Shown: one piece after another, positions 1-6,910 of the stretch
How positions within the stretch are numbered: position 1 is the stretch's first letter
Layout of the letters: each line of letters starts with the position of its first letter
Assembly: GCA_964609515.1 (NCBI GenBank)
Contig: CAZSTZ010000092.1
Location: 1-24,326 of the forward strand
Source: CALKCV01 sp964609515
GTDB taxonomy: Bacteria; Cyanobacteriota; Cyanobacteriia; Cyanobacteriales; Microcoleaceae
DNA: 24,326 bases
Direction of reading: 5' to 3'
Position numbers and translations under genes: made by a program
The notes under the pieces: model-generated
The model's database searches: none
What the model was told of the DNA's origin: nothing
The model's input: the letters and a program-made list of their open reading frames with translations, nothing else

Positions 1-362
1 AAGAGGGCGATCGTTGCCAAAGAACCCATACCAAAACCGGCGGTTCGTTTTTCCGCCGCCTGGTAGTAGCCCCAGGCAAACAAAATTCGCCCCCCGATCC
101 AAACCCCTCCAATAACTGCTGCCCACACCGGGCTAACAAACAGGGAGAATAACCACAGGGCGGGCAGAAATAAAATTAATTGTTCGACAGTATTTTGTTG
201 GACTCGTACCACCCGTTCAAAATTTGGGTCTCCGGTCATCTGGGGCGGGGTGATTTTGTATTTTGCTCTAGCCCTACCCACGTTAACGGTCAAGACGAAA
301 TAGACCAATAAGGCAGAGACGGTGACTAAGCTTGGCCACAGAATTGTTTTTGATTCGAGCAT
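1..362 (-). CDS. MAPEG-family membrane protein, partial (C-terminus beyond window)
   Basis: An open frame on the minus strand starts at the ATG at 360-362 and runs off the left edge after about 120 residues. It begins MLESKTILWPSLVTVSALLV, a hydrophobic first helix. It then carries the MAPEG signature: VGRARAKYKI, a TGDPNFERVVRVQQN block, and VEQLILFLPALWLF. A second and third membrane span follow (SPVWAAVIGGVWIGGRILF). The FER..R.QQNT.E motif is the family hallmark. Family members are small four-helix integral membrane proteins, including microsomal glutathione S-transferases and bacterial relatives of mostly untested function. The substrate cannot be read from the sequence. Family assignment is confident; enzyme activity is not. 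Confidence 0.85.
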   Translation of the reverse strand, partial: MLESKTILWPSLVTVSALLVYFVLTVNVGRARAKYKITPPQMTGDPNFERVVRVQQNTVEQLILFLPALWLFSLFVSPVWAAVIGGVWIGGRILFAWGYYQAAEKRTAGFGMGSLATIAL

Positions 363-378
363 CTGGATTGAGATTATA

Positions 379-410
379 GATGTTTTTGAGTTTTTCCTCT
401 TAAAAACATC
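379..410 (-). promoter_or_regulatory. hairpin in the MAPEG gene leader
   Basis: GATGTTTTT (379-387) pairs with AAAAACATC (402-410) across a 14-nt loop. It lies just upstream of the minus-strand MAPEG start. It could be a leader structure or part of a transcription stop for the upstream minus-strand gene. The role is inferred only from the pairing. Confidence 0.35.
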
Positions 411-435
411 ATAATCGACTGGGGCACTTTTGGCA

Positions 436-452
436 AATCGCGCTCCGCGATT
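436..452 (-). repeat. short palindrome downstream of the EbsA-like gene
   Basis: AATCGCG / CGCGATT form a perfect 7-bp stem with a 3-nt loop (CTC), 24 bases past the stop codon of the minus-strand gene at 477-893. A related AATCGC/GCGATT hairpin lies at about 14794-14810. There is no T-run, so a terminator role is uncertain; it may be a dispersed small palindrome. Confidence 0.4.
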
Positions 453-476
453 ACTACCAACTGGCTAACAACCCAT

Positions 477-893
477 TTATTTTTGCAGCAATTTGTAATA
501 AAAACCTTGGGGAAAATCTATATTTCTATATTTTTTATAATTAACAATAACGTCCCAGAGAAAATCGACCAATTCCGAAGCAGTCGCCATCATTTCATAA
601 CTTAACTCTGGATTGTTATCGAACTGAATTCGACATCTAATTAAATCGGAAGGTAACGAACTGCTGCCCGACCAAGTAGCAACAAAAGGGATATTATCAG
701 CCCCTATAATTTGTCTTTCTCCTTCTAAATGACCCTGTTGGTAAAGACCCATTGCCAAGGGCAGATATTTGCGTTTTTTATTGTTAAAATAAGGCAGAAA
801 AATGCCAACTAACTGAGTTGGGGCAGGTTTAATACTGTCAAGGCTGGTCGTGGCTTGCTTTGAATTTACGGTTACAGTTTGAGTGGCTACCAT
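477..893 (-). CDS. ebsA: EbsA-like conserved cyanobacterial protein (type IV pilus complex family)
   Basis: This is a 138-residue protein with a low-complexity Thr/Ser-rich start of about 28 residues. A compact conserved core follows: FLPYFNNKKRKYLPLAMGLY, LEGERQI, NIPFVATWSGSS, LPSDLIRCRIQFD and ELSYEM, ending in DFPQGFYYKLLQK. From memory, this core resembles EbsA, a small cyanobacterial protein that works with PilB in type IV pilus assembly and biofilm self-suppression. The length fits that family. There is no signal peptide or membrane segment, so it should be cytosolic. GAGAGC-type sequence lies just upstream of the start (minus strand, about 899-904). The neighbours are a response regulator upstream and MAPEG downstream, all on the minus strand; no pilus gene is adjacent. 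Assignment rests on remembered motifs rather than a search. Confidence 0.5.
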   Translation of the reverse strand: MVATQTVTVNSKQATTSLDSIKPAPTQLVGIFLPYFNNKKRKYLPLAMGLYQQGHLEGERQIIGADNIPFVATWSGSSSLPSDLIRCRIQFDNNPELSYEMMATASELVDFLWDVIVNYKKYRNIDFPQGFYYKLLQK

Positions 894-960
894 TTTTTTG
901 CTCTCCTTTCTAGTGTCTTTTCAAAGTTTTTTAGCAGAAACCAACCTCTTATAAATTGCT

Positions 961-1007
961 TATTCCCTATTCCCTATTCCCTATTCCCCATTCCCTATTC
1001 CCTATTC
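961..1007. repeat. heptanucleotide tandem repeat (TATTCCC type, STRR)
   Basis: Six to seven tandem copies of TATTCCC, with one CATTCCC variant, fill the gap immediately after the response-regulator stop codon. This matches the short tandemly repeated repetitive (STRR) heptamers known from filamentous cyanobacteria. A sister array of the same family lies at 17990-18040. Confidence 0.85.
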
Positions 1008-1011
1008 CCAA

Positions 1012-1404
1012 TTACGCAATTTTTGCCTTGATTCTGGCGATAAATTCATGGTAATCCATAACTGGTTTAGCAATATAGCCATCGGCACCGCTAATTTTGA
1101 TAAAATGTTCGGCATCGTTTTCCGTGCCCAAGGCTGTTACCAAAATAATAGGTACATTTGCAGTTTTGGGATCTGCCTTTAACATTTTGGTAATTTCTAT
1201 ACCGTTAATCGGTTTTCCTTCGTAAAAACTATTATCCAAGCAAATATCCATCAGAATAACATCGGCCTGTCTGGAACTGGCAAGATGCATAACTTCTTCG
1301 ACATTTTCGCTATGCTGGGCATTAAAACCGCCCCGCTTGGTGAGAATTTTTCTAAAAATTTGCCAATTAGTAGGGTTATCTTCTACAACTAGAACTGTAT
1401 TCAT
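1012..1404 (-). CDS. single-domain response regulator (REC only)
   Basis: The 130-residue protein consists of one CheY-like receiver domain and no output domain. The acidic pocket is E8/D9, the phospho-acceptor is D53 in VILMDI, the switch Thr is T90 in ILVTALG, and the conserved Lys is K113 in YIAKPV. All catalytic positions are intact, so it should be phosphorylated by a histidine kinase and signal through protein contacts. No kinase gene is adjacent. The stretch between D53 and T90 is slightly long (LDNSFYEGKPINGIEI), as in DivK-like regulators of hybrid pathways. The start is the ATG at 1402-1404, about 200 bp from the divergent STAND gene. Function beyond phosphorelay is unknown. Confidence 0.9.
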   Translation of the reverse strand: MNTVLVVEDNPTNWQIFRKILTKRGGFNAQHSENVEEVMHLASSRQADVILMDICLDNSFYEGKPINGIEITKMLKADPKTANVPIILVTALGTENDAEHFIKISGADGYIAKPVMDYHEFIARIKAKIA

Positions 1405-1606
1405 AAAACCTCTTTAATCCATCTGGTTAATTCAACTGCCTTAATTATTATCTTCCTACATCATCGGGGGAATCCGCAATAGGATAAGTTCAGGAATTTA
1501 GCTAGGAGAACTAATGCCAAAAACTGAGATAAGATAAAAAAAGATAGAAAAAGATGGAAAAGTTCTGGTTGACGAAAGCATCAACATTTTTACAACAATT
1601 AAGGCC

Positions 1607-4600
1607 ATGAACTTTGAAGAAGCTTTCCGTTTTGCGGACCGAATGGCGATCGCCAAAACGGGGAAACACCTGAACGACGTCCAGAGGGCCGTAATCTGGG
1701 GAACTTGGCAAGGACAGAAATATGCGGAAATTGCCCAAGATTACCATTGCACTCCCGAATACCTCAAACAAGATGTGGGCCCTAATCTCTGGAAGTTGAT
1801 TTCCGAAGCATTGGGAGTTAAGGTCAACAAAAAGAACTTTAAGACAGTCCTCGAACTCCACTACTCCCAACCTCCGCCCCCATCTTTCTACTCTCTTCCT
1901 AGCAATGGCCAAGGTATCGACTGGGGCGAAGCACCCGACGTCCCGTTTTTTTATGGCCGCAAAGCAGAATTGCTCCAACTAGAAAAATGGGTAGTTTGGG
2001 AGGGGGCGCGAGTGGTGGCGCTTTTGGGCATGGGCGGCATTGGCAAGACGACTTTATCAGTAAAATTAGCGGAAGAAATTCAATATCATTTTGATTTTGT
2101 TTGCTGGCGATCGCTGAGAAATTCCCCTCCTTTACCAGAGATTTTAACTGACATAATTCGTTTTATTAGTAACAGTCACGACGACAGTTTACCGGAACAC
2201 TTAAACCGTCAAATTTCCCGACTAATAGAATTAATGCGCTGCCATCGCTGTCTGATAATTTTAGACAATATCGAATCAATTCTCCAACCAATAAATTTAG
2301 CCGGACGCTATTACCCCGGTTATGAAAATTACGGAGAACTATTCAAGCGTCTTGGCGAAACTAACCATCAAAGTTGTTTGATTTTAACCAGTAGAGAAAA
2401 ACCTAAAGAAATTGCTACTTTAGGCAGTAATAATCCTAAAGTGCGCTGCTTGCAATTGAGAGGTTTAGAAGATGCGGACTGTCAAGAAATATTCTCGGCA
2501 AAAGGTTTATCTATTTCCGCAGAAATTTGGCAGCAATTGGTAGGACGTTATGCGGGGAATCCTTTAGCTTTAAAAATCGTTACTACCACCATCCAAGATT
2601 TATTTGGAGGTAATATTGCCGATTTTTTAGAACATATAGAAGACGGCATCGCAGTTTTTGGAGATTTGAGCGATTTATTAGAACAACAATTAGCTCGCCT
2701 CTCAAATTTAGAAATGGAAATAATGTATTGGTTGGCAATTAATCGCGAACCAATTTCCATCGCCGAATTACAAAAAGATATTATCTCTCCGGTTTCTCCT
2801 ACGGAATTAATCGAATCTTTAGAATCTCTAACCAGGCGATCGCTCGTCGAAAACAACTCGGGTAAATTCACCCAACAACCGGTTGTAATGGAATATACCC
2901 TCAAACAATTAATCGAAAAAATCGTCACAGAAATCGATACAGAAAACCCACAATTATTCAGAACTCACGCCCTCGTAAAAGCCCAAGCAAAAGACTACAT
3001 TCGCGAAAGTCAAATCCGCGTAATTCTCCAACCAATCGCCCAAAAATTAGCAAATATTTATAGATTCGCCGACAAATTAGAAACCAAAATCAAACAAATA
3101 TTATCCAGACTAAAAAACTCCAGAGAATTTCCCGGTTATGGAGGAGGCAATCTGATTAATTTGTGCGATCGCCTCAAAATAGACCTCAGCAATTATGACT
3201 TTTCAGAGCTGCCAATTTGGCAAGCATACCTCCAAGACATGACCTTACATAACGTCAATTTTGCCGGTGCCGACTTATCCAAATCCGTATTTGCTAAAAC
3301 ATTAGGAAATTATCTGGCAGTAGCTTTCTGCAATAACGAAAAATTCGCAACCGCCGACGCAGAAGGTCGCATCTTTTTGTGGCAAGTAACAAACGCCCAA
3401 CAATTACTCGCCTTTGGGGATGGCATCGGTGCGGTGAGAGCTATAGTTTTTAGTAGAGACGGCAAAATCTTAGCCACTGGAGGAGACGATCGCATTATTA
3501 GACTGTGGGATACTGCCACCGGAGAATGTATCGATAAATGGGAAAGACATAGCGATCGCATCAACTGTATCGACTTCAGCGCCGACGGAGAACTACTCGC
3601 CAGCGGCAGCGACGACGGCAGCGCCAAATTGTGGGTTCTTAATTCGGGGCAATGCCTGAAAAGCCTAGAAGCTCATACCTCAGCAGTTCGCAGTTTGAGT
3701 TTTAGCCCCGAAAAAAACCTCCTGGCAACTTGCGGCGACGACCAAACGGCAAAACTTTGGAATGCCGACGCGGGGGAATGTCTCTCTACTTTTATTAGCA
3801 ATACCAGTTTAATTTTGGCCGTGGGGTTTGTCGAAGACTGGGAAGAGGAGGAGGAGTGGAGAGCGATCGCCTGTAGCAGCGACGATCGCACCGTGAGATT
3901 GTGGGACATCGAAACCGGAGAATGCGCCGGCATTCTCGAAGGTCACGCCGACGGAGTGTGGGAAGTAGCTTTTAGCGCCGACGGTCGTCACCTCGCTACC
4001 AGCAGCGACGATCGCACGGTAAAACTCTGGGAAACCCATAGCAGCACTTGTATCAAAACCTTATTTGGGTTTGAAAGTCAGGTATGGTCGGCAGCTTTCA
4101 GCCCCAACGGCGAATTGCTGGTAACGGGCAACGTCGAAAGAATCGTGCAGTTGTGGGATGTGGCGGCAGGTAGGCGTCTGAGAAGTTTGCGCGGTCATAC
4201 CCATCAGGTTTGGTGTTTTGCTATAAGTCCTGGAGGGGAAATTATAGCTACCGGTAGCGACGATCGCCTCGCGAGATTGTGGGATGCCAGGGCCGGTCGC
4301 TGTTTGAGAAGTTTGCGCGGCCATCAGGAGTGGGTGTGGTCCATCGCTTTTAGTCCCGATGGGGAGTTTTTGGCAAGCTGCAGTTACGATCGCTCGGTTA
4401 AACTGTGGAAGGTTGAGACTGGGGAATGCTTGCAGAGTTTCCTGGGTCATAGCGATCGGGTACAAGCGCTCGCTTTTAGTCCCAACGGGCAAATTTTGGC
4501 AAGCGCTAGCGATGACGGAACGATTAAACTTTGGGATGTGAGGGGGGGAGAATGTCTCCACACTCTGACCGGACATACTCGCTGGGTGGTGGCGATCGCT

Positions 4601-5182
4601 TTTAGTCCCGACGGTCGTTTTCTGGCAAGCGGCAGTCAGGATCGAACTCTTAAACTTTGGGATGTCAAGAGTGGGGCATGGGTGAAGAGTTTCGAGGAAG
4701 GGGGCGATCGGGTTCGCTATCTTGCTTTTAGTTCCGGCAAAAATGCAGAAATGGTTCTCGCTAGTTGTAGCGAGGATCGGGTTGTTAAATTATGGAGTGT
4801 AAGCAGCGGACAATGTGTCAAAAGTTGGCTTTGCCCCAGAGAGGAAGTTCGCGGCCTTTGTTTTGAGTCGGGCGATCGACTTTTGGTAACTGCCAGCGAG
4901 GAACTAGAGGTGGAGCTGTGGGATGGCGATCGCCAAAAATGCTTGCAGGTTTTCTCCGGCCATCAAAGTCCCGTTTGGTCCGTACATTTAAACGACAATG
5001 CCCAATTTTTGGTCAGCGGCAGTCACGATCGCCAAATCAAAATTTGGGACGTTAATAGTGGGGAATGTCTGAAAACTTTCAGAACCGATCTGCCTTACGA
5101 TGGTATGAATATTAGCGAGGTTCGGGGGATAACTGCTGCGGTGAAGGCTACTCTTAAGGGTTTGGGGGCGATCGAGCGGTAA
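1607..5182 (+). CDS. STAND ATPase: N-terminal HTH-like domain, NB-ARC, 14 WD40 repeats
   Basis: This is a 1191-residue multidomain protein. Residues 1-87 form the helical DNA-binding-like domain (TGKHLNDVQRAVIWGTWQGQ...) found at the N-terminus of many cyanobacterial NB-ARC proteins. NB-ARC follows: Walker A GMGGIGKTT at 141-149, Walker B LIILD at 216-220, sensor-like LTSRE at 260-264, and the GLPL-type motif GNPLALK at 317-323. A helical arm leads to a short pentapeptide-like stretch (about 549-562). Fourteen WD40 blades span roughly 567-1165, enough for two seven-bladed propellers. The tail (GMNISEVRGITAAVKATLKG) is typical of cyanobacterial members. STAND proteins use ATP to switch from monomer to oligomer on ligand sensing by the repeats; the ligand and output are unknown here. 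A short AAGG lies 4-7 bases before the ATG. The gene stands alone. Confidence 0.92.
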   Translation: MNFEEAFRFADRMAIAKTGKHLNDVQRAVIWGTWQGQKYAEIAQDYHCTPEYLKQDVGPNLWKLISEALGVKVNKKNFKTVLELHYSQPPPPSFYSLPSNGQGIDWGEAPDVPFFYGRKAELLQLEKWVVWEGARVVALLGMGGIGKTTLSVKLAEEIQYHFDFVCWRSLRNSPPLPEILTDIIRFISNSHDDSLPEHLNRQISRLIELMRCHRCLIILDNIESILQPINLAGRYYPGYENYGELFKRLGETNHQSCLILTSREKPKEIATLGSNNPKVRCLQLRGLEDADCQEIFSAKGLSISAEIWQQLVGRYAGNPLALKIVTTTIQDLFGGNIADFLEHIEDGIAVFGDLSDLLEQQLARLSNLEMEIMYWLAINREPISIAELQKDIISPVSPTELIESLESLTRRSLVENNSGKFTQQPVVMEYTLKQLIEKIVTEIDTENPQLFRTHALVKAQAKDYIRESQIRVILQPIAQKLANIYRFADKLETKIKQILSRLKNSREFPGYGGGNLINLCDRLKIDLSNYDFSELPIWQAYLQDMTLHNVNFAGADLSKSVFAKTLGNYLAVAFCNNEKFATADAEGRIFLWQVTNAQQLLAFGDGIGAVRAIVFSRDGKILATGGDDRIIRLWDTATGECIDKWERHSDRINCIDFSADGELLASGSDDGSAKLWVLNSGQCLKSLEAHTSAVRSLSFSPEKNLLATCGDDQTAKLWNADAGECLSTFISNTSLILAVGFVEDWEEEEEWRAIACSSDDRTVRLWDIETGECAGILEGHADGVWEVAFSADGRHLATSSDDRTVKLWETHSSTCIKTLFGFESQVWSAAFSPNGELLVTGNVERIVQLWDVAAGRRLRSLRGHTHQVWCFAISPGGEIIATGSDDRLARLWDARAGRCLRSLRGHQEWVWSIAFSPDGEFLASCSYDRSVKLWKVETGECLQSFLGHSDRVQALAFSPNGQILASASDDGTIKLWDVRGGECLHTLTGHTRWVVAIAFSPDGRFLASGSQDRTLKLWDVKSGAWVKSFEEGGDRVRYLAFSSGKNAEMVLASCSEDRVVKLWSVSSGQCVKSWLCPREEVRGLCFESGDRLLVTASEELEVELWDGDRQKCLQVFSGHQSPVWSVHLNDNAQFLVSGSHDRQIKIWDVNSGECLKTFRTDLPYDGMNISEVRGITAAVKATLKGLGAIER

Positions 5183-5208
5183 GTAATTAATAATTAACAA
5201 TTATCTCA

Positions 5209-5240
5209 GAAACCCGGAATTTCTGTAAAAACCGGGTTTC
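5209..5240 (+). terminator. hairpin after the STAND/WD40 gene
   Basis: GAAACCCGG (5209-5217) pairs perfectly with CCGGGTTTC (5232-5240) over a 14-nt loop, 27 bases past the stop codon. Only a weak T-run follows (TTAACTGCTT). It is a likely terminator, and it also resembles a repeat that is common in Oscillatoriales intergenic DNA. Confidence 0.5.
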
Positions 5241-5357
5241 TTAACTGCTTCTCTAATGCCTTTTGTCAACGATCTGCTGCTTCTTCATCAAATCTTTACA
5301 TACGAGCTACTGCTTTTCTATTACACTAAAAGTGCAGATCGTAATTAACCCTCTTCT

Positions 5358-5402
5358 CCGTAGATTTACGGAAGTTCCTAGCCAGCATTATTCGAGCTGG
5401 CT
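5358..5402. other. two small hairpins in a gene-free gap
   Basis: The gap 5183-5666 holds no convincing gene. Besides the terminator and the MITE-like element listed separately, two hairpins stand close together: CCGTA/TACGG (5358-5371, 4-nt loop) and AGCCAGC/GCTGGCT (5380-5402, 9-nt loop). Whether they belong to a small RNA is unknown. Nothing is recognised in 5542-5666. Confidence 0.3.
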
Positions 5403-5429
5403 CTAACGCAGAGTCAGGGCGCATTTATT

Positions 5430-5538
5430 AGACTTCTTCCAAAAGTCAGGCAATAGGCAATAGTCAACAGGCAAAAGTAAGAGTTTTTGAAGAAAAATAG
5501 ACTCAAAAAGAATTTTTTTTGACTTTTGCAAGAGGTCT
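5430..5538. mobile_element. 109-bp MITE-like element with 19-bp inverted ends
   Basis: The left end AGACTTCTTCCAAAAGTCA (5430-5448) and the reverse complement of the right end (5520-5538) match at 17 of 19 positions. The direct trinucleotide ATT flanks both ends (5427-5429 and 5539-5541), as a 3-bp target duplication would. The interior is non-coding and A/T-rich. A 3-bp duplication of ANT form is reported for the ISL2 group of the IS5 family, so an IS5-type transposase could be the driver. That link is inference. Confidence 0.6.
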
Positions 5539-5666
5539 ATTTTATTAAGTACGGAAAACTCAATATTATTACTGGGACTGCGAGAGCTTAATCCTTTGGT
5601 TAGCAAAAGAAACAGCAAAATTGATAGGGCGGGAAGGGGTGGATAACAAAACTGGGGGCCCTGGCT

Positions 5667-6890
5667 ATGATTAATTCTAATTCCCATAATTTGAAGAACT
5701 ACAATCGCAAATATTCCTTAGAAGAGCAGTTGCTTTACGACGCCATGCAAGCTCTAGCTAAGGAAGATTCTGTTGCTAAAATAATCGATGACTTTCGCAG
5801 TATTTTTATTGAGGGTAAGGGCGAAGTTAATACTCAATTATGGCAGGCCATATCTAAACTCGTTGACTCCGATGGTATCGATGCCGAGTTTAATTTTATT
5901 ATCAATAGAAGTTGCTACATTTTAATTAATAATTGGCTGCAAAATCCCAAGCTACAAGGGGCAATTTCACAATTCATAGACTGTTTTGAGGAAATTCCGA
6001 CGAGGGTTCCTTCTTCTTGGACGGAACAGCGTTTGCGCACTCTCTATCGTAATTTTATTAATAGCGAACAATATTTAGCCTTGCGACGGTTGGCTCATGT
6101 ATTTCGTCATAAGGTAGTAGCAAAAAATGAGGAGATTTCTAAAGAAAAACCTTTAGAGAGTTTTATAGAACGCTATCCTTTTATGTATCCCCATAGTTGT
6201 TTAACGGATAACAGTAGCGATCGGGAACGACAAGAAATTAGAATCATAACCAACCAAGCCCAAGAACAATACCAAAGGGATGTAGCTAATTTTATTAAAC
6301 TGCAAAAACAACCCAATTTCTCTAACGAGGTTAAAAATCCTACTCTCCTCAGTAACCAAGAATTTAACCTCGCTTTAGAACATTTTACAGGCAAAGTTGA
6401 TGGGTTTAATACTTTAAAAGATTTAGCCGAAAAGTTTCTCGCCTTTTGTCGCAAATTGCGCTCTTATCGTAGTTTTAAAGAAGGTTTGTACGAATATCTA
6501 ACCGTCTCCATCGACCCCAAATACGGTAAAGGTCAATTTAGCAATAAATTATACAAGCAGTTACAAAATACTTTGCCTCATAACGACAGTCAAAAACCTA
6601 GCGAATTTCTCTTTGTGGGCACTTGCAGAAGGTTATTAGACTTTCTCGTAGTCGAGAGTCTCGAACAGCCAAAACATTACGTTTTTTACGACCTTATTAA
6701 TAACCTTGGCAGTGTTTTTACTATCGGTCTTTTGTTAAAAATAGTCTTATTTTGCCCCAAAGTAAAACCTTATTTAGAACAGCGCTTTGCGATTTTATTC
6801 CAACACTATCAAAGCTGGACCAAAAACCAAGTTTGGTGGTTCGTAGAATCTATGGAAAATCTCAATTTAGCATTAGCTGTTAATTGTTAA
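5667..6890 (+). CDS. conserved-looking cyanobacterial protein of unknown function
   Basis: This 407-residue protein is not recognised. It appears largely alpha-helical, with no signal peptide and no clear membrane span apart from a hydrophobic stretch near the C-terminus (SVFTIGLLLKIVLFC). An N-terminal block of about 150 residues ends in ALRRLAHVF and includes the notable NRSCYILINNW at 80-90. A charged, variable middle follows, then a C-terminal block with FVGTCRRLLDFLVVES and WWFVESMENLNLALAVN. The two-block layout suggests two helical modules joined by a linker. The start at 5667 lacks a strong ribosome site; the next Met is at residue 27. The stop codon lies inside a TTGTTAA repeat. No function is assigned. 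Confidence 0.8.
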   Translation: MINSNSHNLKNYNRKYSLEEQLLYDAMQALAKEDSVAKIIDDFRSIFIEGKGEVNTQLWQAISKLVDSDGIDAEFNFIINRSCYILINNWLQNPKLQGAISQFIDCFEEIPTRVPSSWTEQRLRTLYRNFINSEQYLALRRLAHVFRHKVVAKNEEISKEKPLESFIERYPFMYPHSCLTDNSSDRERQEIRIITNQAQEQYQRDVANFIKLQKQPNFSNEVKNPTLLSNQEFNLALEHFTGKVDGFNTLKDLAEKFLAFCRKLRSYRSFKEGLYEYLTVSIDPKYGKGQFSNKLYKQLQNTLPHNDSQKPSEFLFVGTCRRLLDFLVVESLEQPKHYVFYDLINNLGSVFTIGLLLKIVLFCPKVKPYLEQRFAILFQHYQSWTKNQVWWFVESMENLNLALAVNC

Positions 6891-6910
6891 TTGTTGATTG
6901 TTAATTGATT
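6879..6910. repeat. heptanucleotide repeat (TTGTTAA type) between converging genes
   Basis: Four near-perfect TTGTTAA/TTGTTGA heptamers supply the stop codon of the upstream plus-strand gene and the stop codon of minus-strand nagA. The ends of both converging genes are therefore made of repeat DNA. Confidence 0.8.

Noticed and set aside
4061..4576. Minus-strand frames opposite the WD40 repeats
   Set aside because: They are antisense shadows caused by the periodic WD40 coding sequence.
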